A stretch of DNA of 64,000 bases, taken from NCBI RefSeq assembly GCF_009729095.1, contig NZ_VTGX01000001.1, positions 2,232,001 through 2,296,000 on the forward strand, in the 5' to 3' direction. The position numbers and the translations under genes were made by a program. Positions 35,459 to 44,025 of the stretch are shown piece after piece. Source of the DNA: Mycolicibacterium sp. CBMA 247. Its GTDB lineage: Bacteria; Actinomycetota; Actinomycetes; Mycobacteriales; Mycobacteriaceae. Position 1 is the first letter of the stretch. Each line of letters begins with the position of its first letter. Under the pieces are notes generated by a model that was not told where the DNA came from, did no database searches, and was given only the letters and a program-made list of their open reading frames with translations.

Positions 35459-36105
35459 CTCGCCCGAGTAACCAGAAGAAGCGACGCGCGGAGATCGTTG
35501 CAGCCGCCACAATAGCGGTCCACAAACACGGTGCCGCCGGGATCAACCTCAAACGAATCGCTGACGCCGCAGACATGTCTTCAGCGTTGTTGCTCTACTA
35601 CTACTCGGATGTCAACGACATTCTCGCCGCGGTTTATCGGTCCGCGGCCAAGCAGTTCCTCGATGAGAGAGAGCAGCTCGTCGCAAAAGAGACGCTCCCG
35701 CTGTCGATGCTCAGCCGGTGTATCGAATTGGGCACCCCCTATCCGGGAAAGCGTTGTGAAGCAGCACGGATTCTGTACGAACTCGCTCCGGTGATCGTGG
35801 AGAAACCCACCGCTGCGAGTTGGAGCCGGCGCTTCTTCAGCGGCCAGGCAGAGCTGTACCTGAGAATCGTCGAGGCGGGGATCGCCAGCGGAGACTTCTC
35901 TCCACTGCTTCCTCCCGCCAAGATCGCTACCGCTATGGTGGCCCTCGAAGACGGCCTCGCCATACACGCGATGACCGGGCTGTTGACTCCCGAGGATGTC
36001 GAGGCGGATCTCCTCGCGCACGCCGAGGCGCTACTGTGCATTGCTTCCCCCGGATGGGCCGATCGTGCCGGTGAAGGCAGCGAAATCCCAACCGTCTCGG
36101 CTTGA
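35455..36105 (+). CDS. TetR-family transcriptional regulator
   Basis: 216 residues from ATG 35455 (MARPSNQKKR...). The helix-turn-helix reads EIVAAATIAVHKHGAAGINL, then KRIADAADMSSALLLYYYSD. The ligand domain contains a TetR_C_6-like pattern (LSRCIELGTPYPGKRCEAAR). It lies 59 bp after the permease, between it and the isonitrile-hydratase-like gene. The inverted repeat over its start codon suggests autoregulation. It is probably the local repressor of the hydrolase/permease genes. Confidence 0.85.
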   Translation: MARPSNQKKRRAEIVAAATIAVHKHGAAGINLKRIADAADMSSALLLYYYSDVNDILAAVYRSAAKQFLDEREQLVAKETLPLSMLSRCIELGTPYPGKRCEAARILYELAPVIVEKPTAASWSRRFFSGQAELYLRIVEAGIASGDFSPLLPPAKIATAMVALEDGLAIHAMTGLLTPEDVEADLLAHAEALLCIASPGWADRAGEGSEIPTVSA

Positions 36106-36202
36106 ATGTGACCTGAAACGACCAGCGCCACGGGTGAGCGGACACCCGCCGGCTACTCGGTCAGCCTTCGGCGCGACGCCAGACCCGGATCGGCGCCGGA
36201 TC

Positions 36203-36919
36203 ATGACCGCCGGCGCGCCGGGAAACCAAGAGCGTTGGACCGAGCTGAAATTCGGGGCGGTGGTCTTCGATGACACGGACCAGATCGACCTAACGGGTCC
36301 CTACGAAGTGCTGGCCGGGCTGGAGAACACCAGCTACACCACCTACGGCCTGTCGATGGCACCGGTCCGTGACTACCGCGGACTGCGACTGCTGCCGGAC
36401 GCCGTGCTCGAAGAGGCACCACAACTGGATGTTCTCCACGTACCCGGCGGACCGGGCCAGGAGGCCCTGATGGACGGCCCCCGACTGTTGGAATGGTTGC
36501 GCCGTCAGGCATCTGGTGCCCAGTGCGTGTTGTCGGTCTGCACCGGGGCACTTTTGCTCGGCGCGGCCGGACTACTGCGAGGCCGGCGGGCGACGACGCA
36601 TTGGGCGTCGGTCGATCTGCTGCCGATCTACGGTGCCACCGCCGTCGATCGGCGCGTGGTGCAGGACGGCCCATTCGTGTTCGCGGGCGGGGTGACCGCC
36701 GGCATCGACGCCGCCCTGCTGGTCGCCGCCCAGCTGCGAGGCAGCGAGGAAGCCCAGGCGGTGCAACTGTCCATCCAGTACGCACCGGAGCCGCCCTTCA
36801 CCGCCGGCACACCGGAGACAGCGCCGGCACATGTGCTGCGGTCCGTGACGGATCGCAGCAGGCGGACATTCGAACGCCGGCTCGCGACCGCTCGGCGGAT
36901 CGCTGCCGACTGGGCTTGA
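36203..36919 (+). CDS. DJ-1/PfpI-family protein, isonitrile-hydratase-like
   Basis: 238 residues from ATG 36203. The DJ-1/PfpI fold shows FGAVVFDDTDQIDLTGPYEV (with the Asp used in isonitrile hydratases), VLHVPGGPGQEALM and the nucleophile elbow C113-T114 in VLSVCTGALLLGAAGLLRGR followed by RATTHW. FVFAGGVTAGIDAALL is also characteristic. Isonitrile hydratases add water to R-NC to give N-substituted formamides. Proximity to the carbon-nitrogen hydrolase (a possible formamidase) supports this, but many homologues have other or unknown roles, and it may be transcribed separately. Confidence 0.78.
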   Translation: MTAGAPGNQERWTELKFGAVVFDDTDQIDLTGPYEVLAGLENTSYTTYGLSMAPVRDYRGLRLLPDAVLEEAPQLDVLHVPGGPGQEALMDGPRLLEWLRRQASGAQCVLSVCTGALLLGAAGLLRGRRATTHWASVDLLPIYGATAVDRRVVQDGPFVFAGGVTAGIDAALLVAAQLRGSEEAQAVQLSIQYAPEPPFTAGTPETAPAHVLRSVTDRSRRTFERRLATARRIAADWA

Positions 36920-36983
36920 GCGACGGCGCCGACGCCGCCGGACAACGATCGGTTCCTCGCCGCCCCCGGTTTTCGCGGTTGGC

Positions 36984-37898
36984 TCAGAACTGACTGGCGA
37001 TCCACGCGTTAGCGCTTGGGGTCCGTGGAAGCTTGCCGCCGATGCTTTTCGTTCCCAGAGTGCGGCGAACCGAATACATCCGCGGTAGGACCAGAGCGTT
37101 GTCGGCGACGGACCAGTAGGACTGGGCTTTCACGCCGCTGACGACGTCGCACCACGACGAACCGGGGTCGCCAATCTGGCAACTTGCCCCTGAACATCCG
37201 ATTTGTCGGACACCGTCCCCTTCGTTGGGATCGGTTGCCAGCTCGGCCAATTCGTGGGAGAAGACGGTGGTGACGAAGTCGAGGGTGCCGTCGTTTCCGA
37301 CCCAAAGGCAGTACGCAGGATCATTGTCGACATCGCCCAGGTCATAGTCATTCCAGATGACCTGCGTGTTCTGTCCACCGACGCCGACGGTAGTGAATGT
37401 GGAATTGCTTGGCATGATGAAGGCGTACACATTTGGCCAGTTGTCGTCGGGCTCGGGTAATCGATCGTCGTCGAGAAGGGCCTGCACGCGATCGGTGACG
37501 TTTTTCATCGTGAACGGCTGCCCGTTCCCAGGTTCACTGTCCAGGACGAATGTGGTTCCCCGGACATCACCGCGGTGCACCCCATATTGCTTGAGGTACG
37601 TGAAGTAGGGGCCCGCAAGTAGCGCCTTCACCCCAGCGATGATCTGATTGGCGAGGGGGTTGTTGGTCCACCAAGCCCCCCAGAAGATCAGGTTTACGTG
37701 GACGTTCGTCAACGTCTTTCCCGGGCCAGCTGCGAATGCAGTGCCTGCTGGCGCGGGACTACCGCCGGTGTTCGGGTTGGTGAGCGGTTGAGTCGCCGAC
37801 GTGCAGTTTAGGGACGAAAATGACTCCCCTTCAGACGTCATCCTCACCCCAAGTGTCCGAGTTCGAGGTGCGTCGCGATGTTGGTTTGGCTCGCTCAT
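36984..37898 (-). CDS. Putative zinc metalloprotease-like protein
   Basis: 304 residues from ATG 37898, overlapping the LysM-protein stop in an ATGA arrangement. A HEXXE-like motif occurs in TTVFSHELAELATDPNEGDG, the pattern HExxE seen in some metalloprotease-like families, with further His and Asp residues earlier. Aromatic-rich stretches LIFWGAWWTNNPLANQII and WPNVYAFIMPSNSTF and several Cys (IGCSGASCQIGDPGSSWC) suggest an extracellular domain. No signal peptide is visible. Coupling to the LysM gene suggests they act together. Catalysis is inferred. Confidence 0.6.
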   Translation of the reverse strand: MSEPNQHRDAPRTRTLGVRMTSEGESFSSLNCTSATQPLTNPNTGGSPAPAGTAFAAGPGKTLTNVHVNLIFWGAWWTNNPLANQIIAGVKALLAGPYFTYLKQYGVHRGDVRGTTFVLDSEPGNGQPFTMKNVTDRVQALLDDDRLPEPDDNWPNVYAFIMPSNSTFTTVGVGGQNTQVIWNDYDLGDVDNDPAYCLWVGNDGTLDFVTTVFSHELAELATDPNEGDGVRQIGCSGASCQIGDPGSSWCDVVSGVKAQSYWSVADNALVLPRMYSVRRTLGTKSIGGKLPRTPSANAWIASQF

Positions 37899-39154
37899 TG
37901 CAGGCACACCAGGATCGGGAGCAATCCGGTGCCGGATTGCATTGGGGCAAGGGCCTTGCCGATCACCGTGCCGTACGTGTCAGCCGGGTGTGTTGCCTTC
38001 ATCGCGTGCCCGGCCGTTGATGATGTCGTCAACAGATCGCCGACCTCGATCGAATGCGAGCGTGCGTCTACTTTGCAATACACCTTGCCGACCAGTGCCA
38101 CAGGGCGGCGGTTTGGCGCGGGTGCGTTCTGACTGTCAAGCAGAATGCCGGGCCGGAATCGCCCGGCACCTGAGATCACCCCCGCAACCCGCTTGTCGTA
38201 CGCGGAATCGCATTTGCGCAGTGTCCCGTTGTGGTCGATGACGACGACGTCGCCTGCTTCGATCTCCGGCGCCTCAACTACATCGAAAAGTTCTGCACAG
38301 TCTGCGCCTGGAAGAAAGATATCGCCGTCGACCTCGAGGTTGCGCTGCACGCGTAGATCGCCGAAGAACTCGCCCGCTAATCCGCTCCGGGAATAACCCA
38401 TTACGCCAGCTCCGTCCTCGCTGGCGCCGAAGACGCCGGCTTTCGCGCTGGGGAGCGAGGTCTCCTGCATGTGTGGGTCACCGTGAAAACCCGTGACGCC
38501 GGTGTTCTTACCTTGGCCGAAGATTCCATCACCGTTCGTGCTCATCCCAACGAGGCCCGTACGGCCGCCGTCGCCCCAGACGCCGTAGCCAGCCCGGCTT
38601 ACCCCGTGTACGCCACGACAGTTGACGCTGTCGGATTGCCCGAAGATGCCGTCGCCGCCTTCGCCCGGGGTGTCATTGGTGCCCACGACGCCGCCGTGAT
38701 CCTTGGAATGGCTCACTCCGCGAACCCCCTCACCGGCCGTGCTCTCGCCGTAGACGGCGTCGCCGCCGGCGGGGCTGTCATTGATGGCGACCACGGCTCC
38801 GTGGTCTTTGGAATGACTGACGCCGCGGACTCCCTCGTACGTGTCGCTCTCACCGAATACCCCGATGCCGGTGTGGCTGTGACCAGCCAGTCCTCGGCCC
38901 CCAGCGATGGCGTCGCCGAGAACGCCGTCACCATTGGCGTAATTGCGGGCGGTTACAGCGGGGACACTCGAATCGTTGGACGCGAATGTGTCTGCCAAAT
39001 CTGGGATCAGGAGGACATCGCCGGTGTGTATTACGTTCGGGTTAGGAATATGGTTGACCGCCGCGAGTAATGGAAACAGTGAATCGTCTCCATAGAACTT
39101 GAGGGCAATGCCGGACAGTGTGTCACCCCTGAGAACCGTATATTTGTGAGACAC
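37895..39154 (-). CDS. LysM-domain protein with Gly-rich beta repeats
   Basis: 419 residues. An N-terminal LysM domain (YTVLRGDTLSGIALKFYGDD to VLLIPDL, about 5-52) should bind peptidoglycan or chitin-like glycans. Residues about 70-260 hold irregular Gly-rich repeats with GVxGxS and VFGES cores, for example GVRGVSHSKDHGAVVAINDS and GVRGVSHSKDHGGVVGTNDT. The C-terminal part (about 270-419) has LQVDGDIFL-type and VAGVISGAGRFRPGILLD strands, as in tail-spike and peptidase-G2-type autocleavage proteins. No signal peptide is seen, which is odd for a wall-binding protein. Function unknown. Confidence 0.75.
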   Translation of the reverse strand: MSHKYTVLRGDTLSGIALKFYGDDSLFPLLAAVNHIPNPNVIHTGDVLLIPDLADTFASNDSSVPAVTARNYANGDGVLGDAIAGGRGLAGHSHTGIGVFGESDTYEGVRGVSHSKDHGAVVAINDSPAGGDAVYGESTAGEGVRGVSHSKDHGGVVGTNDTPGEGGDGIFGQSDSVNCRGVHGVSRAGYGVWGDGGRTGLVGMSTNGDGIFGQGKNTGVTGFHGDPHMQETSLPSAKAGVFGASEDGAGVMGYSRSGLAGEFFGDLRVQRNLEVDGDIFLPGADCAELFDVVEAPEIEAGDVVVIDHNGTLRKCDSAYDKRVAGVISGAGRFRPGILLDSQNAPAPNRRPVALVGKVYCKVDARSHSIEVGDLLTTSSTAGHAMKATHPADTYGTVIGKALAPMQSGTGLLPILVCLQ

Positions 39155-39289
39155 GACATTCTCCCTTTCGGACTGGAATGCTTCGGATCGCCGACGGCGT
39201 CGGGCGATGACGTGGTGAACATCTACGCGTTCGACTCTTCCGCAGAGCCGTCGGTCTGTGACGCGTAGTCGACTACCTCAATTCCGGCT

Positions 39290-39593
39290 CAATTCCGGCG
39301 CGCATGCGCGCCGAGGTCCGGGTGGCGGCCGAGGCGCCACCGCGTGGCGGGTGGCAGGTTCGACGGCGTAGGCGGGCACAGATTGGTGTAGCCGCGACGG
39401 TGGCGAAGTGGTTGCCGAGGCAGGAGCATGCCCCGGCGCCGAATGGAAGGTACTGACAGCGATCGTGTCCGTCGGAGTTTTGGGGGCTGAATCGGTCGGG
39501 GTCGAAGATCAGTGGGTGGCGTCGTAGCCGTCGCCTACCCGTTGCAGATTCGGCTGGCGCCGGTTCGGCGCACTGACGTTCGGCGGTCGGCAC
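39290..39593 (-). pseudogene. Cytochrome P450 C-terminal remnant
   Basis: The minus-strand translation gives THPLIFDPDRFSPQNSDGHD then RCQYLPFGAGACSCLGNHFA, the P450 heme-binding region (FGxGxRxCxG). The conserved Arg is Ser here. Everything upstream of the meander (I-helix, ExxR) is missing and the C-terminus is scrambled. It is a dead fragment. Its neighbours, an oxygenase reductase and a 3Fe-4S ferredoxin, may be what remains of the original P450 system (inference). Confidence 0.75.
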
Positions 39594-40294
39594 TAGACCT
39601 AATGGCGTGGTTGTGCTTCGCGACAGTAGGCCAGTGAGCGGAGGACACAGCGGGCCGAGGACCTGGAGTGTCGGTTCTCAAACTCCGCGACGAATGACGA
39701 CTCCCCTACCTGCAGGTTCGTAGGATTCTCATCTAGATGGCGGACCTAGTTTTCTCATACAGATGGCGGATCCGAAAACTGGACGGTCGTTCAGGTCTGC
39801 CGTACGTAGCACTAGCAGCGTGCCGTCGGCACCTGCCGGAGTGCGATCGAAACCCATCGGGCGCATCTGCGACAGCGAAGTTCTGCGAGATCGATGCGTC
39901 GGATACATGGCGCGAGAACATACCTATCAACGATCATGCGTTGGGAGCGAGGAGCAGCTATACGCTGCCCGTGATGACGTAGCCAAAGCCGCTCAGTGCC
40001 GAGCGTTCCAGGAGACGGGCGCCAGATTCGTCAGGCCACCGCGCAGCGCCAAGCCGACATGTTCTCGAGCGACAGTCAGCTGCCGCTCGCCGCGACAGGT
40101 TCCGGCAGTCGGGTCCTTCACGGTGCGCACAGTCAGGCACTACGTTGGCCCACACCATATTCATCCATGCTTGTTGACGCGCTCGCCCCGCCAAGCGTTC
40201 CGTTACGGCCAAACCGCAAGAGGCGTTCCTGAGAAGTTGCGCTGTTCTACGCCAACATCATTGAGGTTGAATCAATTAGGTAAGTTCGGCAAGA
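39594..40294. other. Intergenic region with paired IS21-like terminal motifs
   Basis: About 700 bp with no convincing gene; a plus-strand frame at 39763-40380 runs into the reductase and has no domain. It contains the two IS21-like terminal motifs at 39726-39772. The region looks like a scar of repeated insertion and deletion next to a P450 remnant. Confidence 0.45.
39726..39772 (+). repeat. Paired IS21-like terminal motifs without an element
   Basis: Two copies of TTCTCAT-N2-AGATGGCGGA start at 39726 and 39752, spaced 26 bp apart. The same spacing separates two left-end motifs (22403 and 22429) of the element at 22346, and TTCTCATCCAGATGGCGGAT occurs at 23055. They look like one end of an IS21-type element whose remainder has gone. 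Confidence 0.55.
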
Positions 40295-41242
40295 TCATAG
40301 ATCGAGTACCAGCTTCTCGGTCAAGGCTCGCGACACACACGGAAGAATCACATCGCAAGCTTGCCGCTCTTCGTCAGTGAGCACAGAATCGCGATGATCT
40401 GGAACGCCACCGAGGACAGGCGTCTCACACGTCCCACAGACACCTTCCCGGCATGAGAACGGAATTTCCACTCCCGCACTGGCTATCGCGTCGATGATGC
40501 TGACCCCCTGCGATACGGTCACAGTGCAGCCCGTCCGCGCCAGCTCTACTTCGAACGAGCGGCCTTCGCCCGCCCCCAAGGACGGCTTGGCCGCGAAACG
40601 TTCAACATGCAGTGCCGTCTTCGGCCACTTGCGGCTACCGTCCTCAACGGCAGCGAGCAGGCCCTCCGGGCCGCAGCAGTAGATGAGAGTGTCGTCAACA
40701 GGTTCATCGAGCAGCCCACTCAGATCGATGAGGCCCCGTACATCTTGCGGCCAGATGTCGACGCGCCCGGCGTATCGGCCTACCAGGTCGTCGACGAAGG
40801 CCATGGAGCGGCGATTCCGTCCGCCGTAGACCAGCCGCCACTCCAATCCACGGCCGTTGACCTCGTCGATCATCGGCAAGATAGGCGTGATCCCGATACC
40901 ACCGGCGATGAACAGGTAGCGCGGGCTAGATTCGAGCGCAAAATGATTCCGCGGCCCCCGCACATTCAGCGTGTGCCCCACATGAAGTCTGCTGTGAACA
41001 AAGCGAGACCCACCCCGGCTGTTGGGTTCGTTGAGGACCGCAACGCGATACGAGTGGCGCTCGCCGCGGTCACCGCACAGCGAGTATTGACGCACAAGAC
41101 CGGTTTCGAGTTCGAGGTCGATGTGCGCCCCGGGCTTCCACCCGGGCAACTCTGCCCCATCTTCTGAGGATATTGTCAGTGCCAGGACATCCTCAGCGAT
41201 GAGGTCGCGCTCGGTCACTTTCAGGAGAAGCTGATCTTCCAT
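40295..41242 (-). CDS. PDR-type oxygenase reductase (FMN, 2Fe-2S)
   Basis: 315 residues from ATG 41242; the frame is open to 41287. It has the phthalate-dioxygenase-reductase order: flavin domain with RQYSLCGD, NAD domain with FIAGGIGITPILPM and IYCCGPEGLL, and a C-terminal plant-type 2Fe-2S domain with CREGVCGTC and a final Cys in DVILPC. It passes electrons from NADH to an oxygenase or P450. It lies just downstream of a ferredoxin gene (12 bp) and next to a P450 remnant, while the intact P450 and Rieske protein are 15-20 kb away. Confidence 0.9.
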   Translation of the reverse strand: MEDQLLLKVTERDLIAEDVLALTISSEDGAELPGWKPGAHIDLELETGLVRQYSLCGDRGERHSYRVAVLNEPNSRGGSRFVHSRLHVGHTLNVRGPRNHFALESSPRYLFIAGGIGITPILPMIDEVNGRGLEWRLVYGGRNRRSMAFVDDLVGRYAGRVDIWPQDVRGLIDLSGLLDEPVDDTLIYCCGPEGLLAAVEDGSRKWPKTALHVERFAAKPSLGAGEGRSFEVELARTGCTVTVSQGVSIIDAIASAGVEIPFSCREGVCGTCETPVLGGVPDHRDSVLTDEERQACDVILPCVSRALTEKLVLDL

Positions 41243-41253
41243 AACTGATGCGT

Positions 41254-41451
41254 TCAGAACTCGAGGATGATCGCGCGCTCCGGGCATACGTTCACAGCCT
41301 CACGGGCAAGCTCGATGAATTGCTCGGGTATGGAGTCAGCTAGGACAACCGGGTCACCTTGCTCATCCGGTTCTACGATCTCGGGCGCCACCGAGTAACA
41401 CAATCCGTGACCGTGGCACACAGCACGATCGATTTTGAGACGCTCGCTCAC
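41254..41451 (-). CDS. 3Fe-4S ferredoxin, P450-type
   Basis: 65 residues from GTG 41451 (VSERLKIDRAVCHGHGLC...), with ATG starts further upstream less likely. The cluster motif is CHGHGLC (CxxHxxC, with His in place of one Cys, typical of 3Fe-4S) and a distal VNVCPERAI. Such ferredoxins reduce bacterial P450s. It is followed by the PDR-type reductase gene. A similar ferredoxin is at 62095. Confidence 0.88.
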   Translation of the reverse strand: MSERLKIDRAVCHGHGLCYSVAPEIVEPDEQGDPVVLADSIPEQFIELAREAVNVCPERAIILEF

Positions 41452-41577
41452 CTTGTTCCTTCGAGTGAATAGTCCGCGGGGCCGCATAGTCGGCCGCTTC
41501 GCACGCAGCGCAGTTTCGACGCGGGTGGGTGCATTCACCCGCGCCGAAAGACGTTACGAGGCAAACGCATCTGCGAT

Positions 41578-41598
41578 AAACCTTATTCCACTAGATAA
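41578..41598. promoter_or_regulatory. AT-rich motif upstream of the ferredoxin gene
   Basis: AAACCTTATTCCACTAGATA, continuing into AG, contains CTTAT...ATAAG arms and lies about 125 bp before the ferredoxin start. A related motif, AAACTTATTTCATTAGGTTT, occurs at 59881-59900 upstream of the acyl-CoA ligase gene. It may be a shared operator, tentatively. Confidence 0.35.
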
Positions 41599-41658
41599 GT
41601 GAGATGAAGCCCGGCCGGCAGTTCTTGCAGGGGCTGCATCAGTCCAGCATCACCGAGG

Positions 41659-42399
41659 TCACACCCCGACCGGTCCTCCTCGCCATACTCCGATCTCCTC
41701 GCCGGACACGTCGGCGGCTTGGTCGCTCACCAGGAACGCAACAGTGGAAGCAACGGACTCCGCCGAGATGGCTGGCCAGTTGCGGGTGACCGCCTCAACG
41801 GCACGCTCACCGCCGGACGACAAGATATCGGTCTCCACAACGCCCGGCATGACGGCATTCACCGTGATACCTCGACGTGCTGTTTCCTGGGCCAGACAAC
41901 GAGCGAGTCCGACCAAGCCCGCCTTGGCTGCCGAATAGGCACTGACGCCGGCCGCCGGCCGCCGGCCGCCCGCCGGGCTGGTGACGAAGACAACTCGGCC
42001 CCAGCCGGCTTCGTACATTGCAGGCAACGCGAAGTGGGTGCAATAGGCGGCACCGGAGAGATTGACGCCGATCACGGCGTCCCAGTCTTGTGGCGATTGT
42101 TTGCGAACCGATCCGGATCGGTTGATGCCGGCGTTGTTCACAAGCACTGTCGGTGCACCGAGCTCCGCGGTGGTGCGATGGATGAGCTCTTCAGCTTGGG
42201 CGGCGTCTGATACATCCGCGCGTATGGTTACCGCGCGACGGCCTCCGGCGACGATTTTATCGACCACTCGCTGGGCGTCGTCAGCGCTGTGCGCGTAATT
42301 GACCGCAACCGCGAATCCATCGATCGCCAAGCGAAGTGCGATCGACGCACCGATACCTCGTCCAGCCCCGGTGACGACGGCGACTTTCTCATTACTCAC
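41659..42399 (-). CDS. Short-chain dehydrogenase/reductase (FabG-like)
   Basis: 246 residues. TGAGRGIG cofactor motif, NNAGINR, catalytic Ser region VVFVTSPAGGRR, YSAAK and PGVVETDILS are present. The overall pattern is FabG/3-oxoacyl-reductase-like. The tail (DQAADVSGEEIGVWRGGPVG) lacks the usual DGG ending, so substrate or cofactor preference may differ. It lies upstream of the ferredoxin/reductase pair in the same direction. Confidence 0.85.
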   Translation of the reverse strand: MSNEKVAVVTGAGRGIGASIALRLAIDGFAVAVNYAHSADDAQRVVDKIVAGGRRAVTIRADVSDAAQAEELIHRTTAELGAPTVLVNNAGINRSGSVRKQSPQDWDAVIGVNLSGAAYCTHFALPAMYEAGWGRVVFVTSPAGGRRPAAGVSAYSAAKAGLVGLARCLAQETARRGITVNAVMPGVVETDILSSGGERAVEAVTRNWPAISAESVASTVAFLVSDQAADVSGEEIGVWRGGPVGV

Positions 42400-42818
42400 G
42401 GAGCACTACCTTCTTCCTATCGACATTGCCGTAAAAGCTTCGGCCGACTGGCAGGAACGACGTCCCGGCTTTACCTTCGGAACCCTCGGGCTTCGCCCCT
42501 GCGCATCGACGGTTAGACCGGCGCGCAGGTTTGGCGCTGAAGTCCGCGGTAGCCAAACGTGATACCGATAGAGAAGTACCCACAATGGCGGTTCGGTTGC
42601 CAGCGGCCGATTAAATCTAACATTCATAGATATTGACCGCAAGCCGCCCTACGCAGATGGACTTGCCCCAACGATCTCCTCCGGGCGCAGTTGGCCGTCG
42701 ACAGGAGGTGTCGCCTCGTGCGACGCATCAGCGAGTGTGGCAGTGATTGCTCGTATCGTTAGCCGTGATGGCTTGTCCACCTTGCCTGTTCGCCGATTAC
42801 TGATGGTCAATCAGTGAC
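42400..42818. other. Intergenic region, small palindrome at the esterase 3' side
   Basis: About 420 bp without a convincing gene. It holds an AT-rich stretch near 42610-42640 that could be a promoter for the SDR gene. ACTGAT-N5-ATCAGT at 42799-42815 lies directly after the esterase stop and may be its terminator or an operator. Confidence 0.4.
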
Positions 42819-43712
42819 TCACTGCGAAAACGCGGAGAGGAGAGCATCGCACTGACGGGCGAAAAAGTCCCGTGAAATGTTGGCCTTCGGGGCGACGCGA
42901 TCGAAGGCGTGGAATGCTCCCGGCACCGTGTCTAGCTGGCATGAAACGCCTGCGTCGGTGAGACGTTGGGCGTAGGCCACGTTCTCGCCATGGAACAGGT
43001 CCAGAGTGCCCACACCGATCCACGCCGGCGCCACCCCCGACAAGTCGTGGACGCGAGCTGGGACAGCCGCCTCAGGGTCGGCGCCATTGAGGTAATACCG
43101 CCAGGCCAATGCGTTGGTCTGCTGGTTCCACAACCGGTACTCCCGCTTGGCCAGTCTGGGGTCATGAGCCGAGCGATCATCGAGCATGGGATAGGCCAGA
43201 ACCTGCAGAACCGGAGTGATCTCTCCACGATCACGCGCGGTGATTGCCAGCGCTGCGGCCAGGCCCGCACCACCACTTTCGCCCCCGATTGCGACTCGGG
43301 TGGCGTCGACGCTGTCCAGCCCAGCCAACCAGGTCAGGGCGAAGTATGCGTCTTCGAGCCCTGCGGGGTAAGGGTTTTCCGGGGCCAGTCGATACCCAGC
43401 AGCCACGGCCGTGATGCCGAGCTGATCCGCGAAGGCACGACAGATTGCGTCATCGACCGACGGCGTACCCATGATGTAGCCTCCGCCGTGCAACCACAGC
43501 AGCGCCGGCCCGCGCAGCCGGCCGTTAAGAGGTCGATGGATACGCACCTGGGCACCACTGCTCAATGTCAGTGATTCATCAGGCCGAGCGCCGCCCAGCC
43601 CCATCAGCGGAACCACTCGCCGCACCGACCGCAATGTAGACGCGGTCACCATGCGCCTTGGCAGTACGCGCGCATACCGGCGCAACTCGGGATGAAAATC
43701 ATTCAGTGACAT
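42819..43712 (-). CDS. HSL-family alpha/beta hydrolase (esterase/lipase)
   Basis: 297 residues. The hormone-sensitive-lipase hallmark HGGGYIMG provides the oxyanion hole, GGESGGAG holds the nucleophile Ser, a candidate Asp is in GTLDLFHGEN and the His is in GAFHAFD. YRLAPENPYPAGLED is typical. It is a short-chain ester hydrolase. It stands alone on the minus strand between the SDR gene and the Mce-associated genes. Confidence 0.88.
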   Translation of the reverse strand: MSLNDFHPELRRYARVLPRRMVTASTLRSVRRVVPLMGLGGARPDESLTLSSGAQVRIHRPLNGRLRGPALLWLHGGGYIMGTPSVDDAICRAFADQLGITAVAAGYRLAPENPYPAGLEDAYFALTWLAGLDSVDATRVAIGGESGGAGLAAALAITARDRGEITPVLQVLAYPMLDDRSAHDPRLAKREYRLWNQQTNALAWRYYLNGADPEAAVPARVHDLSGVAPAWIGVGTLDLFHGENVAYAQRLTDAGVSCQLDTVPGAFHAFDRVAPKANISRDFFARQCDALLSAFSQ

Positions 43713-44025
43713 TCCGCCCCCACAAGATCAGATTCATGTTTTGTTCAGCGCGTCAGCCGTGGTGACAACGAACTATCACTCGTGACAGCACGAACTGAAG
43801 CGATAACTCTTGACTACGAGCTGAATTCGCAGTCGACTTAGTTCCCTCTCCTCAGATCCGGACGAACCGCAACTTCCACGCATTGCGCGTCGCTGGAGTC
43901 CACACGGCCGGGCCAGGTTTGAACTCTCCTCATCGACACCAAGATCGGCCCTCCATCGCACCACCAAGATGCAGGCGCCAACGATCGAACGATTAGGCCC
44001 TGGTTGTTGGTTGCCGGGATCATGT
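43713..44025. other. Intergenic region at the end of the mce operon
   Basis: About 310 bp between the last exported-protein gene and the esterase. Minus-strand frames are open but Ser/Arg-rich with no domain. The mce transcript presumably ends here; no clear hairpin was found. Confidence 0.4.

Noticed and set aside
38471..39070. Plus-strand 199-codon frame rich in Ala and Val
   Set aside because: Antisense to the repeat region of the LysM protein; its regularity reflects those repeats.
39763..40380. Plus-strand 205-codon frame
   Set aside because: No recognisable domain; it runs antisense into the PDR-type reductase and is rich in Arg and Ser.
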